64,000 bases of DNA, taken from NCBI GenBank assembly GCA_964428355.1, contig CAYRYU010000004.1, forward strand, positions 110,442-174,441. Reading direction: 5' to 3'. Source of the DNA: CAYRYU01 sp964428355. Lineage in GTDB: Bacteria > Muiribacteriota > Ozemobacteria > Ozemobacterales > Ozemobacteraceae. The notes below the pieces were generated by a model. That model had not been told where the DNA came from, did no database searches, and saw nothing but the letters and a program-made list of their open reading frames with translations. Each line of letters begins with the position of its first letter. Within the stretch, counting starts at the first letter, position 1. Positions 36,593-44,363 of the stretch are shown one piece after another. A program made the position numbers and the translations under genes.

Positions 36593-36670
36593 GGAGGGGT
36601 TCCCGAAAGACTCGCCTGCGGGGTCCGCAGGGGAGGGGTTCCCGAAAGACTCGCCTGCGGGGTCCGCAGG
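36593..36670 (+). repeat. Two tandem 39-base repeats with hairpins in the comM leader
   Basis: Two exact 39-base units (36593-36631 and 36632-36670) and the first bases of a third. Each contains CCTGCGG-n3-CCGCAGG, a 7-base stem with a 3-base loop. The repeats end about 15 bases before the comM ATG. A unit of 39 is 13 codons, so the reading frame beginning at an ATG at 36523 repeats GFPKDSPAGSAGE. Confidence 0.85.
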
Positions 36671-36685
36671 AGAGGGGTCTGAGAG

Positions 36686-38230
36686 ATGTTTTCGCTTGTC
36701 AAGAGTGGCGCAATTTCGGGGTTTGAACCGTTCATTGTCGAGGTTGAGGTCGATGTGGCGGGCGGGCTTCCGAATTTCGTCCTAGTGGGGCTTCCCGACG
36801 CTGCCGTATCCGAATCCCGGGAGAGGATCAAGGCCGCCCTGAAGAACAGCGACATTTCCCTCCCGAGCCGGAAGATCACCGTAAACCTCGCTCCCGCTGA
36901 TGTCCGAAAGGAAGGAGCCGGTCTGGACGTCCCTATCGCGGTGGGGCTTCTCGTTGGATCGGGGCTGGTTCCGGCGGCAAGGGCAAAAGACTACCTTTTC
37001 GTCGGGGAGATGTCTCTCGACGGAAGGCTCAGACACACCCGGGGAATTCTTCCTCTCGCCCTGATGGCGCGCGAGAAAGGGTTGAAGGGGCTGGTCGTTC
37101 CCTCGTCGAACGTTTGCGAAGCTGGAGTCGTCCCGGGAATCTGCGTCCACGGTTTCCGGACATTTGGGGAGCTCGTGGCAGCTCTTCAGATGGATGGACC
37201 GATGCCTTGTGATCCGGGGGAACGGCCTGTTTCGACATCCAGCATCCCATCGTTCAACCATGTCGATCTTGCAGAAATCAAAGGTCAGGCTTTCGCAAAA
37301 AGAGCCCTGGAAATTGCGGCCGCGGGGGGACACAACCTCCTGATGGTGGGCCCACCAGGTGCCGGGAAGACCCTTCTTGCGCGGGCGATTCCTACCATCC
37401 TTCCGGAACTCGAGTTCGAGGAAGCCGTTCAGGTGACAAAAATCTATTCGATAAAGGGGTTGCTTCCCCCGGGAAGCGGGCTGGTCGAGAAGCGCCCCTT
37501 CCGGGATCCACATCACACCGTCTCGGACGTCGCGCTCATCGGGGGTGGACGGGTTCCAGCTCCGGGAGAGGTTTCCCTTTCCCATAACGGGGTGCTCTTC
37601 CTTGACGAGATAACGGAGTTCAGAAAGTCGGTCCTGGAAGTCTTGCGGGAACCGCTTGCCGAGGGAAAGGTTTCGCTCGCACGGGCGGCCCAGACGAACG
37701 TTTTTCCCGCCCGTTTCCTCCTGGTTGCTGCAATGAATCCTTGCCCATGCGGTTTTGCCACGGACCCTGTCAAGGGTTGCGGATGCTCGTTGAGGCAGAT
37801 TCGGGCGTACCAGCAGCGGCTGTCAGGACCTCTTCTCGACCGGATCGACCTCCAGATTTCCGTTCCCCGCCTGAAACCCGAGGAGCTCGCCCAGACCGGC
37901 CTGGGAGAAGCCTCGGTCATTGTCCACGGGAGGGTGGCGGGGGCGAGGCAACGTCAACTCAAGCGTGGTTCCCGTGGCGAGGCCGGCCTGAATGCGCATC
38001 TTTCGGCCAGGATGATGAAGAAATTCTGCGTTCTGGACCAGGCATCGACGCATCTCCTCCTCGAAGCGGTGAGGAAGTTCGGCTTGTCCGCACGTGCCTA
38101 CGACAAGATTCAGAGGGTAGCAAGGACCATAGCCGATCTTGAAGGAACCTGTGAAATCCGTATCTCACATGTTGCAGAAGCCATCCAATACCGGACCGCA
38201 GACCCCTTCCAGTCATCCGCCCAGGCTTGA
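36686..38230 (+). CDS. comM: ComM/YifB family Mg-chelatase-like AAA+ ATPase
   Basis: A protein of 514 residues. The N-terminal Lon-protease-like domain (FIVEVEVDVAGGLPNFVLVG, SESRERIKAALKNS) is followed by the AAA+ module: Walker A GPPGAGKTLLARA, RPFRDPHHTVSD, Walker B LFLDEITEF, and AMNPCPCG with the zinc-like cysteines of this family. The C terminus has LSARAYDKIQRVARTIADLE. ComM promotes branch migration and integration of foreign DNA in natural transformation; YifB relatives are nearly universal. No other competence gene is in the window. The start has GAGAGGGG upstream, at the edge of the tandem repeats. Confidence 0.94.
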   Translation: MFSLVKSGAISGFEPFIVEVEVDVAGGLPNFVLVGLPDAAVSESRERIKAALKNSDISLPSRKITVNLAPADVRKEGAGLDVPIAVGLLVGSGLVPAARAKDYLFVGEMSLDGRLRHTRGILPLALMAREKGLKGLVVPSSNVCEAGVVPGICVHGFRTFGELVAALQMDGPMPCDPGERPVSTSSIPSFNHVDLAEIKGQAFAKRALEIAAAGGHNLLMVGPPGAGKTLLARAIPTILPELEFEEAVQVTKIYSIKGLLPPGSGLVEKRPFRDPHHTVSDVALIGGGRVPAPGEVSLSHNGVLFLDEITEFRKSVLEVLREPLAEGKVSLARAAQTNVFPARFLLVAAMNPCPCGFATDPVKGCGCSLRQIRAYQQRLSGPLLDRIDLQISVPRLKPEELAQTGLGEASVIVHGRVAGARQRQLKRGSRGEAGLNAHLSARMMKKFCVLDQASTHLLLEAVRKFGLSARAYDKIQRVARTIADLEGTCEIRISHVAEAIQYRTADPFQSSAQA

Positions 38231-38252
38231 CCCGAAAATGGATCAACCCCAA

Positions 38253-38329
38253 AATCGGGGACATTAATTCGGGGACATGAGAATCTTTTTCCAAAAGATT
38301 CTCATGTCCCCGATTAAATGTCCCCGATT
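38253..38329. repeat. Long imperfect palindrome, copy 2 of a dispersed element
   Basis: Arms of 37 bases (38253-38289 and 38293-38329) match as reverse complements with two mismatches and a 3-base loop. The inner half shares GGGGACATGAGAATCTTTT with copy 1 (9509-9575); the outer half (TCGGGGACATT) is another version of the same GGGGACA unit. It lies between comM and the CNB-ATPase gene. Confidence 0.85.
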
Positions 38330-38361
38330 CAACGCTCCGATTAAGATGGCCCTTTTGGGAA

Positions 38362-38390
38362 TTGACACAGGGGGACAGGATCGGTAGGAT
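38362..38390 (+). promoter_or_regulatory. Sigma-70-type promoter of the CNB-ATPase gene
   Basis: TTGACA (38362-38367), 17-base spacer, TAGGAT (38385-38390). It stands about 30 bases before the start codon, just past the palindrome. Confidence 0.7.
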
Positions 38391-38420
38391 GTGGAGTCAA
38401 CTAGAACCAGGAGGGCATAG

Positions 38421-39866
38421 ATGAAACAATACGAATTCCTGAAAGGGGTATCCTTGTTTTCCGCCCTTTCCGACGACGAGCTGAAATCCTTTGCCGACAA
38501 GGCCGAAAACATCCAGTTCGTCCGTGATGCCATGATCTGCAAAGAGGGTCAGAAAGCTGATTCCATGTTCGTCATCAAATCCGGGATCGTCCAGATTTTT
38601 TGCGACGACGGAAAGGGAGGACGAAAGGTACTCACCCACCTGAAGCTTGGGGATTATTTCGGGGAAATGGCGCTCCTTACGGAAGAGCCCAGATCGGCCA
38701 GTGCTCTTGCCCTGGCCGAAACCGATGTGATCAAGATCAAGAAGGAGGACTTCCACAATGTCCTGAAAACCTCTCCGGAAGTCTCTCTCAGAATCATCCG
38801 GACCCTGTGCGACCGGTTGGCCAAGTCGAACATCGGCACACCGACCGAGAAGACCTACAACGTCTACGCGGTCATGGGTCCGGACACATCCTCGGGCAAG
38901 AGCATGTTCGCGCGCAACCTGGCCTTCGCGATGAGCAAGATCCTCGGAAAGGATGTCCTGGTCTACGATCCCAACCTGCGCGACGACAGGGTGGCCAAGT
39001 ATCTTGGGGTCGAGCAGAGGTCCCGCATCATCGACGAGCTCGTCGACCGTGAGAAGATAACGGACATCAAGAAGTTCACGGTGAGGGCGCCATGCGGTCT
39101 CTTGACGATCGTCCCGCAGGAGAACGGTTTCACCGATCTCCGTCTGAAGGAGTTCCATACGTTTTCGATCATGAAGACGATCATGGACAGCTTCGAATAC
39201 ATCGTGGTCGACTCCAGCTCGATGTTCACCAAGGTCACGAAGGAGATCGTCCAGAGCGTTGACAAGATCCTCTACCTGATGTCGAGCAAGAATGTCTCCG
39301 TCGAGGGCCTCATCGACCATTTCGAGGAGACCCGGCGTGGTTGGAAGGTCGATCCCAGCAAGGTTTTTTACGGAGTCAACCATATGACCGACGATCCCTC
39401 CCAGGAGGGAAAGATCACGGAAAAGGCCCGGTCCTTCATCAGGTTCGAGATGCCTTTCGAGAAGAAACTCCAGGGCCACCGGGACCCCGACACCAAGGTC
39501 CTGATCGAACGGGAACCAAACAACCCCATCTCCGTCGTTGCCCGCGAACAGGCTGAAAAGGTTCTCTTCGACCAGGAGTTCGTGATCTTTCTCCCCACCT
39601 TCGCGGGAGATCCTTCCAAAGCCGACCATTCGAGACGGTGGGCGGACACCGGGGTCCAGGAGCTATCGGCGAAGCTTCGCAATGTCAGCCTGAAGGGGCC
39701 GGTAACCCACAACGGCGCTCCATGCCACCAGATATTCGGGAACGCCTCGAAGTGGTCCCTCAACCAGCAGGTCATCGCCGTTGTCGATTTCGCGAACAAG
39801 TTCAAGCAGGAGTTCCATCTCGAGAAGCTCACCTTCTCCCTCAATGGGCAGGAAAGCGTGGTCTGA
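38421..39866 (+). CDS. Cyclic-nucleotide-binding domain fused to ParA/MinD/CpaE-like P-loop ATPase
   Basis: A protein of 481 residues; AGGAGGG lies upstream of the ATG. Residues about 8-130 are a CNB domain: its phosphate-binding cassette GDYFGEMALLTEEPRSAS has the essential E82 and R91 with the PKA-type spacing of nine, so it should bind cAMP or cGMP. Residues about 145-400 are a P-loop ATPase of the MinD/ParA class with a deviant Walker A (GPDTSSGKSMFARN, K160 present, but without the classical KGGVGKT signature lysine) and a VVDSSSMF Walker B-like strand. The last ~95 residues are unknown. ParA-type proteins position machinery on membranes or DNA; this one would do so under cyclic-nucleotide control. 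The nearby heterodimeric cyclase is an obvious candidate for its signal. A terminator follows at once. Confidence 0.88.
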   Translation: MKQYEFLKGVSLFSALSDDELKSFADKAENIQFVRDAMICKEGQKADSMFVIKSGIVQIFCDDGKGGRKVLTHLKLGDYFGEMALLTEEPRSASALALAETDVIKIKKEDFHNVLKTSPEVSLRIIRTLCDRLAKSNIGTPTEKTYNVYAVMGPDTSSGKSMFARNLAFAMSKILGKDVLVYDPNLRDDRVAKYLGVEQRSRIIDELVDREKITDIKKFTVRAPCGLLTIVPQENGFTDLRLKEFHTFSIMKTIMDSFEYIVVDSSSMFTKVTKEIVQSVDKILYLMSSKNVSVEGLIDHFEETRRGWKVDPSKVFYGVNHMTDDPSQEGKITEKARSFIRFEMPFEKKLQGHRDPDTKVLIEREPNNPISVVAREQAEKVLFDQEFVIFLPTFAGDPSKADHSRRWADTGVQELSAKLRNVSLKGPVTHNGAPCHQIFGNASKWSLNQQVIAVVDFANKFKQEFHLEKLTFSLNGQESVV

Positions 39867-39890
39867 TCCGAACTTCGGAAAACCAATCGG

Positions 39891-39920
39891 GGCGCGGCAT
39901 TTCGTTTGCCGCGCCTTTTT
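39891..39920 (+). terminator. Rho-independent terminator
   Basis: GGCGCGGCA (39891-39899) pairs perfectly with TGCCGCGCC (39907-39915), a 9-base stem with a 7-base loop, followed by five T (39916-39920). It ends the CNB-ATPase transcript. Confidence 0.9.
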
Positions 39921-39951
39921 CCATTTTACGGGCCGGTCCGTCTTTCGGGGG

Positions 39952-41250
39952 CTATTCCTTGCCGGCGGGTTGGGTGCCGGTCGCCTGGGAGCCGGTGCCT
40001 TGTTCGACGGAGGAGGCCGGAGCGCTTTCCAGCGCCATCCTTATCCGCTCGATCGCCGGAGGGTGGCTGTATAGCCAGAAGACCACGAAGGGGTGGGGAA
40101 GCAGGAATGCCCGGTTGTCGCGGGCAAGACGCTTTTCGGCTTCGACGAAGGCCTGGGTCAACCCGGTCAGTTCAATCGATGAGGCATCCGCCTGTCGCTC
40201 GAAGTACTGGCTGATCTGGCTCTCCACCGGAGCGGTGAAGAGGCCGAAAACGATCAGGAAAAGCGCGAACGAAGGAAGGTTCTGTGCGCTCCAAAGCGGG
40301 CCCAGGCCGAACCTCGGTTCGGACTGGACGATGGGAAAAATGTACCACAGGAGAAAAGAGCCCGCGAATGCTCCAAGAACGCCCAGGGTAAGACCCTTGA
40401 AAACGTGGTCGTGAAGCCAATGTCCTGCCTCATGGGCGAAGATCAGCGCGGATTCGTCGACGGTGTGGCTCTTGATGAGTGTGTCGTAGAGGACGATCCG
40501 CTTTTCCCCGAACAGGCCGGTAAAGTATGCGTTGGTGTGTTTCGAATAGCGGCTTTCGTCGATCTGGTAGATCCCCTCGACAGGTATCCGGGCTTTTTCT
40601 GCAACCTCCAGTATCTTCGCTTTCAGAGGTCCGTCGGGAACAGGGGTCTGGTTGTAGAAGATGGGTGTTATCACATATGGAAACAGAAGGGTCAAGCCGA
40701 CGACTATCAGTGAACTCCCTAGCGGGAAAACGATCGGCCACCACCGTTCGAAGAACCTGAAGATCCAGAGTATGAAAAGGGTTGAGGCCGAGGAGATCAC
40801 GAGAGAGACTGCAAGGCTCTTGGCATACCGTACAAGCCAGTCCACAACGGTCATGTTGGAAAAACCCATCTGGGTCTCGACCACGTGTCCCAGGTAAAAG
40901 GAAAATGGAAAAGCCAAAATCTGCCGGATAAGGAAATAGGCCAGAATGAAAAGGAGGTTCGCCTTCCAGAAACTCTCCCCCGTGTATCCGGAAATTCTTT
41001 GGTAGAGTCCAAGAAAGAAACCGCTGTAAACAAGTACCAGCAGAACGATGGGAGTGAAGTATCCGGAGGCGACCTTGGCCCCGAAACCCATTCTGGAATA
41101 CTCTTTTCCCCGATCGATGTCCTCGGCCGTGAACCTTTCCATGACGCGATCCCGGGCCGCCTGAGTAGTGTCGCCCGTCCAGGCGAGAAACAGGAGCGTC
41201 CCCCGGAGGACAGCCCACAGAATGAACAAGACCAGAAAAAATCGCGCCAT
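39952..41250 (-). CDS. M48 family CAAX-type membrane metalloprotease (STE24-like)
   Basis: A protein of 432 residues from the ATG at 41250; a TTG at 41271 would add seven residues. Several hydrophobic helices frame the protein (about 4-28, 63-85, 95-115, 145-165, 170-195, 295-320, 325-350). The zinc site is HEAGHW at 273-278 (HExxH), with the third ligand Glu in FERQAD about 70 residues on. Ste24-type relatives cleave membrane or secreted substrates near the bilayer; bacterial versions act in membrane-protein quality control. The C-terminal tail is Ser/Gly/Thr-rich and low in complexity (EQGTGSQATGTQPAGKE). Confidence 0.9.
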   Translation of the reverse strand: MARFFLVLFILWAVLRGTLLFLAWTGDTTQAARDRVMERFTAEDIDRGKEYSRMGFGAKVASGYFTPIVLLVLVYSGFFLGLYQRISGYTGESFWKANLLFILAYFLIRQILAFPFSFYLGHVVETQMGFSNMTVVDWLVRYAKSLAVSLVISSASTLFILWIFRFFERWWPIVFPLGSSLIVVGLTLLFPYVITPIFYNQTPVPDGPLKAKILEVAEKARIPVEGIYQIDESRYSKHTNAYFTGLFGEKRIVLYDTLIKSHTVDESALIFAHEAGHWLHDHVFKGLTLGVLGAFAGSFLLWYIFPIVQSEPRFGLGPLWSAQNLPSFALFLIVFGLFTAPVESQISQYFERQADASSIELTGLTQAFVEAEKRLARDNRAFLLPHPFVVFWLYSHPPAIERIRMALESAPASSVEQGTGSQATGTQPAGKE

Positions 41251-41430
41251 GTCTCCAATGAATCCTTTCAAGGTATCCGTTTCCGCATGGTTCTCACCAG
41301 ATTATCACTTTGGCCTGTGACTCCCAACGGTTTTTTTCTGACCCCGTAGTTTCCGGAAACGGGGTGGACGGAGAAGAATGAAAGTGTGCCGGGTAAGCTG
41401 GTCCCATTCCCAGTTCCAAGGTTTTTGGGA

Positions 41431-41460
41431 TTGACAGATTCAATGATGAAGAGGGATAAT
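41431..41460 (+). promoter_or_regulatory. Sigma-70-type promoter with very short leader
   Basis: TTGACA (41431-41436), 18-base spacer, GATAAT (41455-41460). The start codon at 41477 follows 16 bases later, so the leader would be about 10 bases. Confidence 0.65.
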
Positions 41461-41476
41461 TCGGGTCCGGAAAAGT

Positions 41477-41686
41477 ATGACAGATCAACCTGACCCTCCC
41501 CGGGGCAAGGGGAAGCCGATCGATTGTCGCATTTGCGCCGAGTTCTACGTGACCTGGGACAAAGGGATGCCCTATGGTTGCCGGGGTCACGGTTTCAAAT
41601 CCCGGCAACTTCCATCGATTGTTGTATTTTCCAGCAGTGGAGTGGCCTGCCTCCTTTACAAGCCCAAGTTCACGCCCAAAGCCTGA
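41477..41686 (+). CDS. Small conserved cysteine-rich (zinc-ribbon-like) protein
   Basis: A 69-residue protein with four cysteines: C17 and C20 in DCRIC, C35 in PYGCRGHGFKS, and C58 in VACLLY. The pattern CxxC-(14)-C-(22)-C with the phrase FYVTWD and GFKSRQLPS matches a widespread small uncharacterised family of bacterial proteins whose members keep the same TWD/GFKSR/CL.(Y/F).PK signature. It likely binds one zinc. A strong promoter lies 16 bases before the ATG. It overlaps the unused 5' extension of the murC frame, which supports starting murC later. Confidence 0.75.
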   Translation: MTDQPDPPRGKGKPIDCRICAEFYVTWDKGMPYGCRGHGFKSRQLPSIVVFSSSGVACLLYKPKFTPKA

Positions 41687-41901
41687 ATTTGCATTGTCAG
41701 CGAAGGTGTGCTATTGTATCGCGCTATAAATGGCAGGAGGGCCCGGACAGTTTGAATTTCCTGGAATGTGGTTGCGCCGACTGGGCAGATGACGATTTCG
41801 GGTTTCCGCGAGAAATCTCTTCAGGGAAATCCTCCAATCCGCCGATGGGTAACGAAGAAGAGTTTTCGCCAGTCATCGCCAAGGAGGCACAAAACCACAT
41901 C

Positions 41902-43317
41902 ATGGCAAACTGCAATCGCGTGCACTTCATCGGAATCGGCGGCGTTGGGATGAGCGGCCTAGCCCGGATCTGTCTCGAGCATGGGATGACCGTTTCGGGG
42001 ACCGACATTTCCGAGAACGACAATACCAGGATGCTCAAAAGCCTTGGGGCCTTGATCTCGTTCGGCCACCAGGCGAGCAACATTCCCCCGGACGCGGGAA
42101 AGGTGGTCGTTTCATCTGCCATCACCCGCGACAACGAGGAGTTGTCGGAAGCCCGAAGGCTGCAGATCCCCATTTTCCACCGGTCCGATCTTCTCGCCGA
42201 GCTTTTCCTTGACGCTCGTTCCGGAATCGCGGTGGCCGGGTGCCACGGAAAGACCACGGTCACATCCATGATAGCCACGATGCTTCAGGATGCCGGGGTC
42301 GATCCCACCTGCGTGGTCGGCGGATATGTCGCCTCAATCAACGGGAACAGCCGGTGCGGAAAATCCGGGGTTTTCGTTGCCGAAGCCGACGAGAGCGATG
42401 CCACTTTCCTGAAATACTTCCCCCAGAGCGGGGTGATCACGAATATCGACAACGACCACATGGACCACTATTCGAACCTCGAATCGATAGTGAAAGCCTT
42501 TGAGGTTTTCGCTTCCCATGTGGAGCCCGGCGGTTCCATCTACCTCTGTGCCGATGACCCCATCGCCCGAAACATCGCCCTACCAGAAGGTCGGCGGATC
42601 CTCACCTACGGGATCGACAATCCGGCGTACCTTATGGCCGAGGATGTGAAGCTCCTGCCCTTCGGTTCCGAGTTCAAGCTCACCATCGGAGGGATCAACC
42701 GCGGGATTTTCCGTCTCAAGGTTCCTGGGAAGCACAACGTTTTGAACGTCCTCCCCGTTATCGGGCTCGGGCTCGATCTCGGGGTTTCCATGGAGATGAT
42801 CCAGAAGGGACTTCTCTCCTTCCACGGAGCCGGGCGGCGGTTCGAGGTCAAGGGGACCTGGGAAGGAGTCACGGTCATTGATGATTACGGTCACCATCCC
42901 AACGAGATCAAGGCGACCCTTTCGGCCGCGCGTTCTCTCGGGGCGAAACGGATTCTTGTGGTTTTCCAGCCTCACCGGTATTCCCGGACGCAGTTTCTCT
43001 CCCGCGAGTTCGGAAGATGCTTCGGGGATTGCGACCGCTTGTTCCTGACGGACATCTATGCGGCATCCGAAAAGCCGATTCCAGGAGTCTCCAGCCGGAT
43101 GATCCTGGATCACATGCCAGTTGCCCAGCGTCACAAGACCCGGTATGTCCGAAACCTCGGGGATATCCCCTTCCAGGTTCTTCAAACCGTTGAGCCCGGG
43201 GATGTCGTTTTCACGATCGGAGCGGGTTCAGTGACCTCCCTCGGGAACGAGATCATCGAGGCAATGAAGACCCGGAGTTTCAAAGCGGAGAGTCTCAAGG
43301 CCCATCCCGCCGTCTGA
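41902..43317 (+). CDS. murC: UDP-N-acetylmuramate--L-alanine ligase
   Basis: A protein of 471 residues from the ATG at 41902. An AAGGAGG (41881-41887) is 14 bases upstream, rather far; a TTG at 41752 with AGGAGGG (41735-41741) would add 50 residues and remains possible. Mur ligase motifs: GIGGVGMSGLA for the UDP substrate, GCHGKTT with K117 for ATP, VAEADESDATFLK, NIDNDHMDHY, and DDYGHHPNEIKATL with FQPHRYSRT at the end. It adds L-alanine to UDP-MurNAc in the cytoplasm, the first amino acid of the peptidoglycan peptide. It stands alone here, not in a dcw cluster. Confidence 0.94.
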   Translation: MANCNRVHFIGIGGVGMSGLARICLEHGMTVSGTDISENDNTRMLKSLGALISFGHQASNIPPDAGKVVVSSAITRDNEELSEARRLQIPIFHRSDLLAELFLDARSGIAVAGCHGKTTVTSMIATMLQDAGVDPTCVVGGYVASINGNSRCGKSGVFVAEADESDATFLKYFPQSGVITNIDNDHMDHYSNLESIVKAFEVFASHVEPGGSIYLCADDPIARNIALPEGRRILTYGIDNPAYLMAEDVKLLPFGSEFKLTIGGINRGIFRLKVPGKHNVLNVLPVIGLGLDLGVSMEMIQKGLLSFHGAGRRFEVKGTWEGVTVIDDYGHHPNEIKATLSAARSLGAKRILVVFQPHRYSRTQFLSREFGRCFGDCDRLFLTDIYAASEKPIPGVSSRMILDHMPVAQRHKTRYVRNLGDIPFQVLQTVEPGDVVFTIGAGSVTSLGNEIIEAMKTRSFKAESLKAHPAV

Positions 43318-43330
43318 CAGGAGGGTCGTT

Positions 43331-43438
43331 GTGGTAACCGCTCCCCTTCTCATTCTTTTCGGCCTCATCCTTGGATTGAGTTGCGTCGATTTCGGGTTCT
43401 TCCTGCTCGACGAGGTGAAAAAGAAACTGGGGACCTGA
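43331..43438 (+). CDS. Possible 35-residue membrane peptide after murC
   Basis: A GTG-started frame with AGGAGGG (43319-43325) 5 bases upstream, directly after the murC stop (43315-43317). It encodes a hydrophobic helix (LLILFGLILGLS, then FGFFLL) and a basic end (DEVKKKLGT). The good ribosome site, and its place between the murC stop and a terminator, support translation. The function is unknown; the size fits a single-span membrane peptide. Confidence 0.4.
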   Translation: MVTAPLLILFGLILGLSCVDFGFFLLDEVKKKLGT

Positions 43439-43580
43439 TCCTCCTTCGGGGGAGGTCCCGAAAACTCCGCCGGCTGAGGCGCCCCCATCCGGGCGGAAAC
43501 GTGACACGTCGCCCTCCGTGGACTCAGGCGTCCCCGACACGTCGCGCTCCCTGGCGATACAGCCGACTTGCACATTGTAC
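43439..43580. other. Non-coding stretch after the murC unit
   Basis: GC-rich sequence with the word GACACGTCGC present twice (near 43502 and 43539) and no start codon with a ribosome site. I see no gene or known RNA in it. It is followed by the terminator at 43581. Confidence 0.4.
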
Positions 43581-43615
43581 CGCGGAACCGTCAACCGGTT
43601 TCGCGGTTCTTTTTC
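43581..43615 (+). terminator. Rho-independent terminator of the murC unit
   Basis: CCGCGGAACC (43581-43590) pairs with GGTTTCGCGG (43598-43607), nine of ten bases matching, 7-base loop, followed by TTCTTTTT (43608-43615). Confidence 0.75.
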
Positions 43616-43662
43616 CGGGCGAGGTCCGGAAGGGGTACGTAGCGAATTTTCTTGTCATGTCC

Positions 43663-43691
43663 TTGCCATTTTTCCCTGATGGTGGTAGGAT
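43663..43691 (+). promoter_or_regulatory. Sigma-70-type promoter
   Basis: TTGCCA (43663-43668), 17-base spacer, TAGGAT (43686-43691), the same -10 word as the CNB-ATPase promoter. It would drive the small TPR and CW-motif genes. Confidence 0.6.
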
Positions 43692-43751
43692 GAAAAATCC
43701 TTCGGAGTCGGATGGAAACGGCCGATCAGTTGATTGGAGTGTAAACCGACG

Positions 43752-44078
43752 ATGATCGAACCATCAAATTCCCCCGAGCGGGAAAACGAGGGCCAGGCAT
43801 TGTTTCAGAAGGGATTATCCCTTGAAGCGGACGGGAAGACCGCAGAGGCGATCGATTTCTACCGCCGGGCGGTCGAAACCTGTCCGGATATTGCCCAGGC
43901 CCATTTCAACCTCGGGGTGAATCTCGCCATGCTCGGAAGAAACGAAGAGGCCATCCGGTCCTGGAAGAGGGCGGTTTGGCTGAAGCGCGACTTCATCAAC
44001 GATCTGGTCACCGCCCTCGACCTGGATCACGAGATGCGGGAGATGGAGATCTTTCCCGAGGGAACGCTGCTTTCGTAG
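43752..44078 (+). CDS. Small TPR protein
   Basis: A 108-residue protein with two TPR motifs: ALFQKGLSLEADGKTAEAID-type helix pair at about residues 17-40, and NLGVNLAMLGRNEEAIRSW at about 56-74. A longer helix and an acidic tail follow (DHEMREMEIFPEGTLL). It has no signal peptide, so it is cytoplasmic and probably an adaptor. GGAG lies 12 bases upstream of the ATG, and a promoter 60 bases upstream. The next gene starts 27 bases after its stop and has its own ribosome site, so the two form a unit. Confidence 0.75.
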   Translation: MIEPSNSPERENEGQALFQKGLSLEADGKTAEAIDFYRRAVETCPDIAQAHFNLGVNLAMLGRNEEAIRSWKRAVWLKRDFINDLVTALDLDHEMREMEIFPEGTLLS

Positions 44079-44105
44079 ATCGGTGGAGATTCAGGAGCTG
44101 AAGAA

Positions 44106-44267
44106 ATGAACTACTGTTGGGAAGTCTACAAGAAGTCCGAATGCGAGACCTGCCGGTTCTTTTCCGCCTTCCAGGCCGGGACGCTCGACGTCGAGAAGAT
44201 GAAGGGGATCATCATGGTCGATGAGGAAGTCGCAGGCACCAAGATCCCCGCGGAAACCCAAAACTGA
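44106..44267 (+). CDS. Small Cys-rich protein with N-terminal CWE motif
   Basis: A 53-residue protein with AGGAG 8 bases before its ATG. It begins NYCWEV and then has C13 and C16 in ECETCRFF, so three cysteines sit in the first 16 residues. Short proteins opening with CWE and a CxxC pair resemble 'two-CW' type metal-binding peptides; with only three cysteines it could bind zinc in a dimer or use another ligand. The rest is a charged helix (TLDVEKMKGIIMVDEEVAG). The frame is compact and co-directional with the TPR gene upstream. Confidence 0.55.
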   Translation: MNYCWEVYKKSECETCRFFSAFQAGTLDVEKMKGIIMVDEEVAGTKIPAETQN

Positions 44268-44363
44268 CGAGATTCGCCGGGGAAGCGCCCCTGAGAGGCT
44301 CTCCCCGGCAATCTGGTTCCCGATTCCCTTTTCCCGACCCGGATCCAATCCGGGGCCCGAGAA

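Larger units (their letters stand above)
36386..36685 (+). other. Leader and upstream region of comM
   Basis: Apart from the promoter and the tandem repeats, this 300-base stretch has no convincing gene. The frame from 36523 runs into the comM coding region out of frame and has no ribosome site; it could be a leader peptide but nothing supports it beyond the 13-codon repeat unit. Confidence 0.45.

Noticed and set aside
41320..41365. Possible terminator with a T run near 41330
   Set aside because: The T run comes before the stem on the plus strand, and on the minus strand the stem is followed by A's, so neither direction fits a rho-independent terminator.
41524..41901. N-terminal extension of murC of about 126 residues
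   Set aside because: It overlaps the well-supported small Cys protein, contains no domain, and MurC homology begins at the ATG at 41902. A TTG at 41752 with a good ribosome site is kept as an alternative.
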